Counted from the stretch's first letter, positions 1 to 10,941 are shown. The stretch is DNA of 64,000 nucleotides from Rhynchospora pubera (GCA_028095005.1 CM051461.1:161296574-161360573); one strand, 5' to 3'. The notes: generated from the letters alone by a model not told the origin. Made by a program: numbers and translations.

Positions 1-585
1 TCAAAAGCTGATCCTCAATCTCTCAAACCCGAAATTCAAAAGCCCAAACTTTAAAAGTAAAGAGAAAGGAGGGAAAGAAAAGTGGAGAAAACGAATGAAA
101 TGTGCTCTAGATTGCAGAGGACAATATCGGAAAAAAATTTAGCAGGGGCTTTTTTCCGAAAGGACCTAAACCTCTCTACAAATGTCAAATAGGAATCTGG
201 ACATTTAAAATTTTCCAAATGGGCCAACGGTTCGCCATACTTTCATGCGTAGGGCTGAAAACGGTAGCCGTTTCGATCGTTTTTTCGTTTTGTTTCGTCC
301 GAAACAGAATGATAACGGTTAAGAATTTTGGTTTCGTTTAATGAACGGAATGGATAACGTAAATAGAAACACAGTTTCATCTCAGAACGGAACGGTTAAC
401 GAAACAGAATTATTTCGTGATCGTTTATTTCGTCTGTTTCGTGGTAAATTCTACTATGCTACAGCAGAGATACCTAAGCTGAGAGAACGATGGAGAGGCG
501 ACTCATTAGGTATTCTGCGCCGCTCATATCTCCGCCGAACACATCTCGCCTCTTGCATGCCTATGTTCCATCCCGAAACCCTCTC

Positions 586-745
586 TCTCCGCCAGTACTG
601 CTACCTTTCTCCGTGATCTCTCCGCCGGTACCCCTCTCTCTCTCTCCGCCAGTACCCCTCTCTCTCTCTCCGTCAGTAACTATGACTCTCTCTGCTAGTA
701 CCCCTTTCTCTCCGCTAGTATCTCTCTCTCTCCGTGGTGATGATG
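586..745. repeat. CT-rich degenerate tandem repeat
   Basis: About five imperfect copies of a 25-30 bp unit, each a run of CT dinucleotides followed by CCGCCAGTACCC or a close variant (for example CCGTCAGTAAC, CTGCTAGTACCC). Short reading frames across it are low-complexity and not credible proteins. Confidence 0.7.
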
Positions 746-1709
746 ATCGTGTCGGTGATGAAACAATGGCATGGTGAATGTGATTGTTCTCGAATTAGTT
801 TTCTGGTTGTCATTCCCTCGCCTCCGCATCGTGTCAATTTCCTGGCATGTTCTGATTTGTATTTGTTTAATCAGATTTTTGCTAAGCTTTCCTCTGACTT
901 TTTTTTTTGTGTTTAGCAGAAGATGTACTGGTATGTCTTTGCTGATATACTGGCAGAAGATGTACTGGTTCAACAGAATGATACCGGTAAAGCATTCAAT
1001 TTTAATTATGAGCGCAATTTGGCAAAGATGAAGATGCATTTTACTTTATAAGTTTAGATGCAAATTTCTTTTGTAGAAAGGATTAGCACTTTACTGGTAC
1101 AAGTATTGATGTTTTTAGCTTCGTAAAAAGGTTAGGGACTCGCTATTTCTCTAGTTCTAATTTTCCTTTTCATTTTTGACTTTTTTTGGTATTTGGGATT
1201 TAGTTGGAGATGGCGGGCCATGTAAAATTTTTGGTCTTGTTCTAATTTTTTTAAGGATTGTTCTGTAAAATAATTATCAAAGTTTGCATATATTGACTAA
1301 TCATTGTTTGTTTATCTTCACTACATTGGATGTTTTGAATAATCATCAATTTATCGGATGATATTTTGATCTATCAAAACTGATGAGAAATTTAAACGGT
1401 TAATCGTTCTGATCGTTCAATTCAAACGCAACAATTGACGCAACAATTTTTGTTTCGATTGAACGCAAGACGCAAAAGACAAAATATTTTTGTCCTATAA
1501 CGCAACGATCAACGCAAGATTGTAGTATCGTGATTGTTGTAGACATGAACTATCTTAGACTTTCAAATATATCTATCTTAGATTTTCAAATATATTTAGT
1601 TTTTAAACCATTTTTAATTTATATAAATAATAGTGTAAAAAAATTGATTCTATTTTTACCGTATTTTAAACTTTAAAATGCGGCCATGAGTTTTAATATA
1701 TAATATTTT

Positions 1710-1817
1710 TGATGTCGTAGGTCCAAAATCTGATTGGAGAGATCTTTCATAGACATTTAATTTAAAAATAAATTAGAAGACTTGACCCTAATTTATCTTC
1801 ATAAAAAAAAAAAAAAA
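1710..1817 (+). mobile_element. 5'-truncated tRNA-derived SINE (family 1)
   Basis: This matches the 3' two thirds of the complete SINE at 49655-49798: a worn B-box region (GTCGTAGGTCCAAAATC), the segment TAGACATTTAATTTAAAA, the tail AATTTATCTT, and a poly-A run ending near 1817. The A-box end is missing. I did not find a target duplication. Confidence 0.6.
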
Positions 1818-2415
1818 CCAAATGCTTGTTAATTAGACTATCGTTACTTACAATTTATTTCAAAATCAAGGACATTCTCTTTGGGGAGTTCTATACATAA
1901 ACTTTATTCAACGGACTTTCACATTTGACACTTTGGATTAAGCAATTAAAAAAAGACTTAATAAATAGATAAATGTACCTACAGTACTAAAATGAGTAAA
2001 GGGAATTAATTTTTGGATAAAAATGTTGTCATATTCAGCAAAATTAAAAATAAATCTAAAAAATGACTAAAAATAATTACTGGCATTTATTTTGAGAGAG
2101 AAATTAGACCAAAGTGGCATTGTTAAATATAATCCAATATGTTTTTTTTTCTGAAAATGGTATTAGATTATTGAATAATAGCCAATAGACTAGACACATA
2201 TTTACATCATGGAAGCCAACATACAAAATAATTAAGTTGCAATTAAAATAATACCAGATTAGACGTTATGTTGGTAATATAGGATCCTTTTATTTTGTTT
2301 TTTATATATTTGTTGTGGCTTATTATAAGTTTAGTTGATACAAACGTTTACTTTATAAAATATTTGCTATTTAGTTGCACAATTAAAAAGAAAGAAATAA
2401 CTTCTATTTATAATT

Positions 2416-2721
2416 TATAAAATGTGGACGGTAGGAAGGTAGGTACTTCAATTAGTGTATACTAATTATTCGGGGGTGATAAGGATCATCTCCGATATTC
2501 ATCATCCACATCATCCCCACGCGTTTTTTTATTTTTGGCTCTACGCGTTTTCTATTTCTGAAAATCACTCTGTTTTTCCCTGCTACGTACGCTCGTCCCC
2601 CTCTCATTCCTTCCGCGTGTGCTCCCCCTCCCCGTCCCCTCTCTCACAGACACTATATATTGACACTATATATTGATTATAATTGTTGAAGTACCTACCT
2701 TCCTACCGTCCACATTTTATA
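2416..2721. repeat. Perfect 36-bp inverted repeat around a MULE-end fragment
   Basis: Positions 2416-2451 and 2686-2721 are perfect reverse complements containing the core GTGGACGGTAGGAAGGTAGG. Between them, from about 2469, lies a segment starting CGGGGGTGATAAGGATCATC. This matches the terminus of the MULE at 26763-28781 and is followed by a C/T-rich stretch as in that element. A third, slightly altered direct copy of the arm lies at 2816-2846. Confidence 0.8.
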
Positions 2722-3290
2722 TATGCCCTGAAATACACGTGAAGCCAAAGGTACCGTTCAAATATGCAAGACATGAGGTACCTTCCTAAAATACACAATA
2801 TATACACGTGACAGCAATGTGGACGGTAGGAAGGTACCTACTTCAATATATACACGTGAAACCTTTAATAATCACAAGACATGAGACACATGAACTGTTG
2901 CATATTTGAACAAAATACACAATATTATAATAATTGCCTCCATGAAATACTTACTTGATTCATAAAAGAAAAATATTTAAGAGTAAAATTGTTTCCTGAA
3001 AATATCCTGATTTATTACAAAATCCAAACATAAAGCAATTTAAAAACCTCTAAATTATATAAAATAGGTTGCTGGAGCAATTCAACAATATTTCTTAACT
3101 GCCCTCCTTATGATATTATTGTAATACAGTAGATCATATATATAATATTATTTATTTTTAAGTTTTTTCTCTTATTGAATGTCAACTTATCATAATTTAT
3201 AGCAAATATTAATTTTTCAAAAATCTTCTTTCATAAAAAGTCACAAAAAACATATTTGAAAGAATATTGGAATTCAATGAATTTATGACG
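2722..3290. other. AT-rich spacer with short dispersed repeats
   Basis: No gene is seen. Short motifs recur: ATACACGTG near 2733, 2803 and 2850, and GACATGAG near 2769 and 2878. A segment near 2756 (TTCAAATATGC) reappears inverted near 2902. Past 2930 the DNA is plain AT-rich sequence up to the target duplication of the LTR array. Confidence 0.45.
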
Positions 3291-3295
3291 ACAAC
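3291..3295. repeat. Left 5-bp target duplication of the LTR array
   Basis: ACAAC directly precedes the TG of the first LTR. The same five bases directly follow the CA of the fourth LTR at 18942-18946. Five-bp duplications are usual for Ty3/Gypsy integrases. One pair flanks the whole array and none flanks individual units. Confidence 0.92.
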
Positions 3296-4916
3296 TGATA
3301 TCTCTTATTTATATATATATTTTGACCATACTTGACACCAAAATACTACCCAAACCAATGATATTCACTGCACTTTTGCATTATGTTTTGCAAGATTGGA
3401 CACTGCCGTGGAATTTGACTTGTTTTGTAGGAACATGGTGGATTGGACACAATAATTGCATAAAAGGGATAATTTCTGGGAATCAAATGACTAAATGGAA
3501 TGCATAGCACTGTAGAGCTCATCCTAAACTTTTCAACGATCTTTGAATCACCTCAATCGGAGTCCGGATGAAGAAATTAAGGTCAAAATACTATCGGTGC
3601 GCAGTGCTGAAAAATAATTTCGGTCCGAAATTGCGAGAAAAAGTCAGTTTTGGAAAGTTTTGAAAATGGAAACTTTATTTTATGGCATGATCTCGTGAAC
3701 CCTTGCCCTAACCTGCCTCCCAAGCTTCCTCCCTGGCCATATATGCACGAAATTACAGAGAGGAAAGGATTCCACCTTCCATACAATAATTTCCATCTTT
3801 TTCCACCACCGTTCTCACGCCGAAAGGCGTGGGATTCCACCTCTTGCAGCGGAGCACGACCATGGCAGCAACCTTGGAGCGATTCTGGACGCGACGGCGG
3901 TAGAACCGATCCAACCACGACTTCGGACGATCGATATCTCGATAGAAGCGATATTTGGTTTATTCCTTCCTTTTCTCTTGATATTTTGATCACATGGAGT
4001 TTGTATCTTGCTTTGTTTACATGTTAGGCTAGTTTCTTATGTCTTAGGGCTAGGTAGTAGTTTAGTTTAGTATTTGTGATGACTTGATGTGATTGGATTA
4101 TTGCTATGTGATTTTGATGTGTTGAGAATTATTATTTATGCTTAGTTTAATTATTTGTTTCTTTTATGTTTACCTTTGGATGAATCGCGACGTCTTTAGG
4201 GCAATAAACTAGACTAAACACATAATTGATTAAGTAATTGAGGTAAGCCAAACGCTCGAAAGAGGAGGTTAACTAATCGACCGATAGGTGTAGTTTCTAA
4301 ACGATCTGAAAGGACTTAGATACCTCTGGAAATCCAACACAAAGAACTTAATTGATTAAATTCCGACACGAAAGTTTAGGACTAGTCAATTACGTGGTAA
4401 AAATCGAGTTCCAAACCAAGTTTAAAACCAAAATTGCGACGGCTGAGGGTAGGACTTAGGTATGGTCGACAAGTAACCTTCACATAACCTTACCTAAAAA
4501 TATCAAGTCAAAACAGAGAGTCTAGAGCACTTTTCGGCACAAAATATATATAAATTTCGGTCCGAAATTTATAAATTTTGGTCCGAAATTTTTGGTATCA
4601 CGTGTGAAAACACGTGATAACAACGCTTTATAGCTAAACTAAATGAACCCAAAACCTTAGGATATTCATTTGCATCTGTTTGAGTCCAGAAAACCTTGAA
4701 AATCACCAAAAATATTTATAATACTCGCACTTTAGATAATTGTCTTTTCCATAAAACTCCAAAAAAATAATTGTCTAGCTTTCATGAGGAAGTAAAGTCT
4801 AGTAATCAGTTGTACCGTCCCTTGGGTTCGACCCTAAAGCTTAACTAAAACGACTAGTGAGGTTAGCTCTAGGTTATAAATTTATTTGATATCCTAGGTT
4901 TAAAATACCTTCATCA
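3296..4916 (+). repeat. LTR 1 (1621 bp)
   Basis: It runs TG...CA and matches the other LTRs except for a 20-bp deletion after 3632, which removes one of two adjacent AATTTCGG-T-CCGAAATT palindromes. At two diagnostic sites it has C at 3476 and A at 3927, the same as LTR 4 and unlike LTRs 2 and 3. A TATA-like stretch at about 4543-4551 precedes two more palindromes and a G-box hairpin and may mark the element promoter. Confidence 0.93.
4596..4619. promoter_or_regulatory. Perfect LTR hairpin with GAAA loop and two G-boxes
   Basis: A 10-bp perfect stem (TATCACGTGT paired with ACACGTGATA) closes on the four-base loop GAAA. Each arm contains CACGTG, the plant G-box bound by bZIP and bHLH factors. 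It is conserved in the other LTRs at 9271-9294, 13946-13969 and 18621-18644. It could act as a DNA site or, if transcribed, as an RNA stem-loop in the leader. Confidence 0.75.
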
Positions 4917-4919
4917 AAT

Positions 4920-4937
4920 TGGCGCCGTTGCCGGGGA
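4920..4937 (+). promoter_or_regulatory. Primer-binding site, tRNA-Asp (unit 1)
   Basis: TGGCGCCGTTGCCGGGGA lies three bases after the LTR end. It is complementary to the 3' end of plant tRNA-Asp including CCA, and would prime minus-strand DNA synthesis. Confidence 0.9.
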
Positions 4938-5039
4938 CGGTGTTGATATTAGAATTTATTTTAGTAACGAGAGACTAGATATTGTATCCTTTATTTATTT
5001 ATTATTGTTAAAAAAAAGAAAAAAATCATTTGTATCACC

Positions 5040-6266
5040 ATGTTTTATTCTTTTCAGGACCGTGAACATGAAAGAGAGGATAATTGGAGGCGACGCTTGT
5101 ATCACCAACTCGATGTTGTCAACAACCACATAAGGAAAGCATGCGATGAAGGATGGAGAGAAGATCCAAAGGATGCATGTGTTCAACGAGTATATCATCA
5201 ACTCGATGTTGTCAACAACACCATAAGAAAAGCATGCGGAGGAGGATGGAGCGAGCACCAAGACCCATATGTCCAATACATGGACCATACACCACGCACC
5301 ATGGAGAAATCTATCTCTTCTATGGATCGTATCAAGCATCAACTCAATGTGGTGAACAACACCATAAGGAAAGTATGTGGGGAAGGACATCTTGATGCAA
5401 AATCCGTACATGATGCATACAACTCTGGTTTGACAAATAACTCTTGTTTTTCTTGGTATAATTCATGTTCAATGTCTCAAGATGAATCTAGATTGAATTT
5501 CATGGATAAAACTTCTAATTCTCAATTACTTTCGCAAATGTCAAACGATGAACTAATGTATAAAGATTTTATTGAAAACCAAAGAAAACTAAATGAGGAA
5601 CTTCTTGAAAAATTGAATTCTCTGTCATCTAATTTCAAAACTATTGCCGCACAACATGAAAAGATAGTTGAGACCAAAATTGTTCAAGAATTTTGTTCCT
5701 CGTATAGATCACAAGATGAACAAAATGATACAATGACATTGCAAAATAATGAGGAATTAGAAAGTTTTAGTTCTTTGAAAGAAATTGCGATTTGTTATGA
5801 GTCCGACAGTGATGATGACACACAATTTGAAATAAATGAACAACAAGAGAAAATTGAAGAACCAAAGGTTGTAGCACCTCCACCCATTATTCTCCCAATT
5901 TTCATTCCACTTAGATTAACTTATATTGACAAATCTAATGAGTTGGAATTGAAAGATCCTCCAATTAGTTCTATTATTGATGAAACTGAGAAGAAGGAAG
6001 ATGGTGGTAGACCTCTCCAAGTCGAGGCATCCGACATGACAAATGAAAAGATCACCAAAGTCGACTTGAGCTCTCAACTTGAAAAATGCTTGAAGAATCA
6101 TGATGTGATGGAAGGCAACAAATCAAAAATCAAGTATCACATCGCAATCGAGCGGAGGAAGATGACATCCAAACAAGAAAGCACCAAGCATGTTTCAAGG
6201 ATCTTTCTCAAGTACTTTTGGGTGAATTATGATGCGCTAAATGGACGTAAAGTGAAGATAAGATGA
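5040..6266 (+). CDS. Retroelement-encoded 408-aa protein, unknown function (unit 1)
   Basis: This is the only long ORF of the internal region, starting about 100 bp after the primer-binding site, where gag normally begins. The N-terminal third has three copies of a repeat with consensus YHQLDVVNNTIRKACGGGW, at about residues 21-39, 52-70 and 100-116. The middle is hydrophilic and coiled-coil-like (about 170-215), then acidic (SDSDDD near 255). A proline-rich patch (PPPIILPIFIP) follows and the C-terminus is basic. I see no CCHC knuckle, protease, RT, RNase H or integrase motif. It may be a highly diverged Gag or an accessory protein. The translation is identical in all three units and free of stops, which suggests recent spread or selection. 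Confidence 0.7.
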   Translation: MFYSFQDREHEREDNWRRRLYHQLDVVNNHIRKACDEGWREDPKDACVQRVYHQLDVVNNTIRKACGGGWSEHQDPYVQYMDHTPRTMEKSISSMDRIKHQLNVVNNTIRKVCGEGHLDAKSVHDAYNSGLTNNSCFSWYNSCSMSQDESRLNFMDKTSNSQLLSQMSNDELMYKDFIENQRKLNEELLEKLNSLSSNFKTIAAQHEKIVETKIVQEFCSSYRSQDEQNDTMTLQNNEELESFSSLKEIAICYESDSDDDTQFEINEQQEKIEEPKVVAPPPIILPIFIPLRLTYIDKSNELELKDPPISSIIDETEKKEDGGRPLQVEASDMTNEKITKVDLSSQLEKCLKNHDVMEGNKSKIKYHIAIERRKMTSKQESTKHVSRIFLKYFWVNYDALNGRKVKIR

Positions 6267-6307
6267 ACATGAGAGGTGGTCAAGCTCGTGACCTAAAACA
6301 AGCGCTT

Positions 6308-6325
6308 CTTGGGAGGCAACCCAAG
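6308..6325 (+). other. Conserved hairpin CTTGGG-AGGCAA-CCCAAG
   Basis: A 6-bp stem and 6-base loop sit within AGCGCTTCTTGGGAGGCAAC, about 40 bp after the ORF stop. As I recall, very similar sequences occur at this place in plant Athila-type elements, so it may be a functional RNA signal. It is also present at 10983-11000 and 15658-15675. Confidence 0.55.
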
Positions 6326-6700
6326 TCCTAAAACTTTTATTTAATTATTTAGTTAAATGTTCTATCAAAAAAAAAAAAAGAAAAAAAAGCTCATGGTTGG
6401 TTTGGATTTAATTGTTGGAAATGCAGGTTTTGATTGATTGTGGATGTCCAACTTGCGACTCACGCTAGAGCACCACGGTTCGGAGGATAAAAAGCTCATG
6501 ACCCACGCACGACCTCATGTGAGTTGCATGCCACAAGAAAACCTGTCTTGTTGTTGTCACGAAGCTCCCACATTGCTGCCACGATTTACTTATGTTGAAG
6601 CGCTGCTGCCTACGCCAAACAGAGACGAATTCATATGGAATCCATGCCTTGATTTGGTTAGTATCAATTTTTCTCCTTTTTAATTTCGATCTTTGTGATT

Positions 6701-6740
6701 GCATTGAGGGCAATGCTTGATTTAAGTTTGAGGGGAATAG
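6701..6740 (+). other. Internal hairpin plus polypurine-like motif
   Basis: GCATTG-AGGG-CAATGC forms a 6-bp stem and is followed by TTTAAGTTTGAGGGGAATAG. This resembles the true 3' polypurine region (TTTAAGTTTGGGGGG) at the end of the internal region. It may be a second plus-strand primer or the trace of an internal deletion or duplication. It repeats at +4675 and +9350. Confidence 0.55.
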
Positions 6741-7930
6741 GAGGAAAATGAAAAGTTGGACTTATTGAAAAAATTTTGTGATAATCCGTCTCTGTTTCTT
6801 GGAATTTTTTAAAAATGTTCTCCTATTTCGGTCCGAAATGTGACTATTTCGGTCCGAAATTTGTCTTTGGAATGTTGAATTTTGAGAAAACTTCGTTTGA
6901 AAATTTAGAAATTAATTTTTGATGCATGCTTCATCTTTGTTTTGTTTCAATTGATAAAAATTACTCACTGTTTCACACTGTTTGAATTTTAAAAGCATTT
7001 TTGAAAGTTTTTCTCAAGGATTTTTGATGTTTAAAAATCTTTAAATTGATTTGTGCACCAATAGACCGAGTTGAAAATTAGTTTGAGAAAAAAGAACCCG
7101 AATTTGGATGCTTGAAAATTGTCAAAATGGTCTAAGTCAATTCTCACAAGTTTTTGTCGAGTGAACGATTTTGTGTCTTGCAAACTTTTGTTTAAAAAGA
7201 AATTTTATGAACTTTGAAAATTATAAAATGAATCTGGATGTGTGTTTGAATGCTTGAATCACCAACGAGCAAAATTCTAAATTGACAAAAATCTAAATAG
7301 TTGTGAAAACGAGGATGCATCGAGACCTTTTTCCACCAACTCAACCACAAATATTGGAGGCTTAAGGAACTTAACATATAAAAAGAAAAAAAAATGTTCA
7401 AGTCCGTAGTGGTCTGTAGCGAAAAATGCGTAAAAACCGGACCGACCTCCCTGGTGCGATATGTGCCAGTAGCATTTTCAAGGTCAATGACTTGCATTAA
7501 ATCCTCTAGGGTGCAAGGCCCCACGACTCGACTTGCACAATTTAAATTGGTGAAAATAAAATTACTTTGAGAAGGATTCATTATAAAATTTTCGACTTTG
7601 ATAAAATCCTTTTACAAATTTTTGTGAGACATGAAAAAGAACGGACAAATGAAATTGAGTTTGCAATTGTTTTGACAAAGAGAAGCTAGGGTTCTTGATT
7701 TGAAAAAGGAAATTCATTAGGACTAAGAGATGCACAAATTCAATCCAAAAGAGAACTAAACCCTTATCCTTGAATTCAATTTTTGAGCTTGCTTTAATTT
7801 GTTGTGTGAAACTTTTGAGTAAACTGAATGATCAATTTTTCATGGCATTGTTTGGTTTGAGATAATTTGATTGTAAGTCTAAGTATGGTCAATTCCTTTG
7901 AACTTAGGATATTGTTTGAGGACAAACAAA

Positions 7931-7950
7931 AGTTTAAGTTTGGGGGGATT
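7931..7950 (+). promoter_or_regulatory. 3' polypurine tract (unit 1)
   Basis: AGTTTAAGTTTGGGGGGATT directly precedes the TG of LTR 2, where plus-strand priming is expected. Identical copies precede LTR 3 (12606-12625) and LTR 4 (17281-17300). Confidence 0.75.
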
Positions 7951-9591
7951 TGATATCTCTTATTTATATATATATTTTGACCATACTTGACACCAAAATA
8001 CTACCCAAACCAATGATATTCACTGCACTTTTGCATTATGTTTTGCAAGATTGGACACTGCCGTGGAATTTGACTTGTTTTGTAGGAACATGGTGGATTG
8101 GACACAATAATTGCATAAAAGGGATAATTTTTGGGAATCAAATGACTAAATGGAATGCATAGCACTGTAGAGCTCATCCTAAACTTTTCAACGATCTTTG
8201 AATCACCTCAATCGGAGTCCGGATGAAGAAATTAAGGTCAAAATACTATCGGTGCGCAGTGCTGAAAAATAATTTCGGTCCGAAATTATTTATTTCGGTC
8301 CGAAATTGCGAGAAAAAGTCAGTTTTGGAAAGTTTTGAAAATGGAAACTTTATTTTATGGCATGATCTCGTGAACCCTTGCCCTAACCTGCCTCCCAAGC
8401 TTCCTCCCTGGCCATATATGCACGAAATTACAGAGAGGAAAGGATTCCACCTTCCATACAATAATTTCCATCTTTTTCCACCACCGTTCTCACGCCGAAA
8501 GGCGTGGGATTCCACCTCTTGCAGCGGAGCACGACCATGGCAGCAACCTTGGAGCGATTCTGGACGCGACGGCGGTAGAACCGATCCAACCACGACTTCG
8601 GGCGATCGATATCTCGATAGAAGCGATATTTGGTTTATTCCTTCCTTTTCTCTTGATATTTTGATCACATGGAGTTTGTATCTTGCTTTGTTTACATGTT
8701 AGGCTAGTTTCTTATGTCTTAGGGCTAGGTAGTAGTTTAGTTTAGTATTTGTGATGACTTGATGTGATTGGATTATTGCTATGTGATTTTGATGTGTTGA
8801 GAATTATTATTTATGCTTAGTTTAATTATTTGTTTCTTTTATGTTTACCTTTGGATGAATCGCGACGTCTTTAGGGCAATAAACTAGACTAAACACATAA
8901 TTGATTAAGTAATTGAGGTAAGCCAAACGCTCGAAAGAGGAGGTTAACTAATCGACCGATAGGTGTAGTTTCTAAACGATCTGAAAGGACTTAGATACCT
9001 CTGGAAATCCAACACAAAGAACTTAATTGATTAAATTCCGACACGAAAGTTTAGGACTAGTCAATTACGTGGTAAAAATCGAGTTCCAAACCAAGTTTAA
9101 AACCAAAATTGCGACGGCTGAGGGTAGGACTTAGGTATGGTCGACAAGTAACCTTCACATAACCTTACCTAAAAATATCAAGTCAAAACAGAGAGTCTAG
9201 AGCACTTTTCGGCACAAAATATATATAAATTTCGGTCCGAAATTTATAAATTTTGGTCCGAAATTTTTGGTATCACGTGTGAAAACACGTGATAACAACG
9301 CTTTATAGCTAAACTAAATGAACCCAAAACCTTAGGATATTCATTTGCATCTGTTTGAGTCCAGAAAACCTTGAAAATCACCAAAAATATTTATAATACT
9401 CGCACTTTAGATAATTGTCTTTTCCATAAAACTCCAAAAAAATAATTGTCTAGCTTTCATGAGGAAGTAAAGTCTAGTAATCAGTTGTACCGTCCCTTGG
9501 GTTCGACCCTAAAGCTTAACTAAAACGACTAGTGAGGTTAGCTCTAGGTTATAAATTTATTTGATATCCTAGGTTTAAAATACCTTCATCA
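7951..9591 (+). repeat. LTR 2 (1641 bp)
   Basis: Full-length LTR with the paired palindromes intact. The diagnostic bases are T at 8131 and G at 8602, shared only with LTR 3. Confidence 0.93.
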
Positions 9592-9594
9592 AAT

Positions 9595-9612
9595 TGGCGC
9601 CGTTGCCGGGGA
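9595..9612 (+). promoter_or_regulatory. Primer-binding site, tRNA-Asp (unit 2)
   Basis: Same 18 bases and same spacing from the LTR as in unit 1. Confidence 0.9.
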
Positions 9613-9714
9613 CGGTGTTGATATTAGAATTTATTTTAGTAACGAGAGACTAGATATTGTATCCTTTATTTATTTATTATTGTTAAAAAAAAGAAAAAAA
9701 TCATTTGTATCACC

Positions 9715-10941
9715 ATGTTTTATTCTTTTCAGGACCGTGAACATGAAAGAGAGGATAATTGGAGGCGACGCTTGTATCACCAACTCGATGTTGTCAACAA
9801 CCACATAAGGAAAGCATGCGATGAAGGATGGAGAGAAGATCCAAAGGATGCATGTGTTCAACGAGTATATCATCAACTCGATGTTGTCAACAACACCATA
9901 AGAAAAGCATGCGGAGGAGGATGGAGCGAGCACCAAGACCCATATGTCCAATACATGGACCATACACCACGCACCATGGAGAAATCTATCTCTTCTATGG
10001 ATCGTATCAAGCATCAACTCAATGTGGTGAACAACACCATAAGGAAAGTATGTGGGGAAGGACATCTTGATGCAAAATCCGTACATGATGCATACAACTC
10101 TGGTTTGACAAATAACTCTTGTTTTTCTTGGTATAATTCATGTTCAATGTCTCAAGATGAATCTAGATTGAATTTCATGGATAAAACTTCTAATTCTCAA
10201 TTACTTTCGCAAATGTCAAACGATGAACTAATGTATAAAGATTTTATTGAAAACCAAAGAAAACTAAATGAGGAACTTCTTGAAAAATTGAATTCTCTGT
10301 CATCTAATTTCAAAACTATTGCCGCACAACATGAAAAGATAGTTGAGACCAAAATTGTTCAAGAATTTTGTTCCTCGTATAGATCACAAGATGAACAAAA
10401 TGATACAATGACATTGCAAAATAATGAGGAATTAGAAAGTTTTAGTTCTTTGAAAGAAATTGCGATTTGTTATGAGTCCGACAGTGATGATGACACACAA
10501 TTTGAAATAAATGAACAACAAGAGAAAATTGAAGAACCAAAGGTTGTAGCACCTCCACCCATTATTCTCCCAATTTTCATTCCACTTAGATTAACTTATA
10601 TTGACAAATCTAATGAGTTGGAATTGAAAGATCCTCCAATTAGTTCTATTATTGATGAAACTGAGAAGAAGGAAGATGGTGGTAGACCTCTCCAAGTCGA
10701 GGCATCCGACATGACAAATGAAAAGATCACCAAAGTCGACTTGAGCTCTCAACTTGAAAAATGCTTGAAGAATCATGATGTGATGGAAGGCAACAAATCA
10801 AAAATCAAGTATCACATCGCAATCGAGCGGAGGAAGATGACATCCAAACAAGAAAGCACCAAGCATGTTTCAAGGATCTTTCTCAAGTACTTTTGGGTGA
10901 ATTATGATGCGCTAAATGGACGTAAAGTGAAGATAAGATGA
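9715..10941 (+). CDS. Retroelement-encoded 408-aa protein (unit 2)
   Basis: Identical in translation to the ORF at 5040-6266: three VVNN-type repeats, an acidic middle and a basic C-terminus, with no retroviral enzyme motif. It sits about 100 bp after the primer-binding site. Function is not recognised. Confidence 0.7.
   Translation: MFYSFQDREHEREDNWRRRLYHQLDVVNNHIRKACDEGWREDPKDACVQRVYHQLDVVNNTIRKACGGGWSEHQDPYVQYMDHTPRTMEKSISSMDRIKHQLNVVNNTIRKVCGEGHLDAKSVHDAYNSGLTNNSCFSWYNSCSMSQDESRLNFMDKTSNSQLLSQMSNDELMYKDFIENQRKLNEELLEKLNSLSSNFKTIAAQHEKIVETKIVQEFCSSYRSQDEQNDTMTLQNNEELESFSSLKEIAICYESDSDDDTQFEINEQQEKIEEPKVVAPPPIILPIFIPLRLTYIDKSNELELKDPPISSIIDETEKKEDGGRPLQVEASDMTNEKITKVDLSSQLEKCLKNHDVMEGNKSKIKYHIAIERRKMTSKQESTKHVSRIFLKYFWVNYDALNGRKVKIR

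Larger units (their letters stand above)
1..2415. other. AT-rich intergenic DNA with old TE fragments
   Basis: I see no convincing gene. Around 236-460 the DNA is full of CGTTT and AACGG motifs resembling the interiors of the hAT MITEs at 47857, 50196 and 52740, but I could not find paired ends or a target duplication. Around 1385-1525 the motif ACGCAA recurs about six times in AT-rich DNA. The rest is low-complexity AT-rich sequence. Confidence 0.5.

Noticed and set aside
4995..5411. 138-codon antisense frame repeated in all three LTR-array units
   Set aside because: It mirrors the sense ORF with its triple repeat; the apparent conservation only reflects identical units.
8223..8702. 159-codon frame inside the LTRs (and the opposite 140-codon frame)
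   Set aside because: It lies in the LTR, has no recognised domain, is broken by the 20-bp deletion in LTR 1, and overlaps an equally long frame on the other strand.
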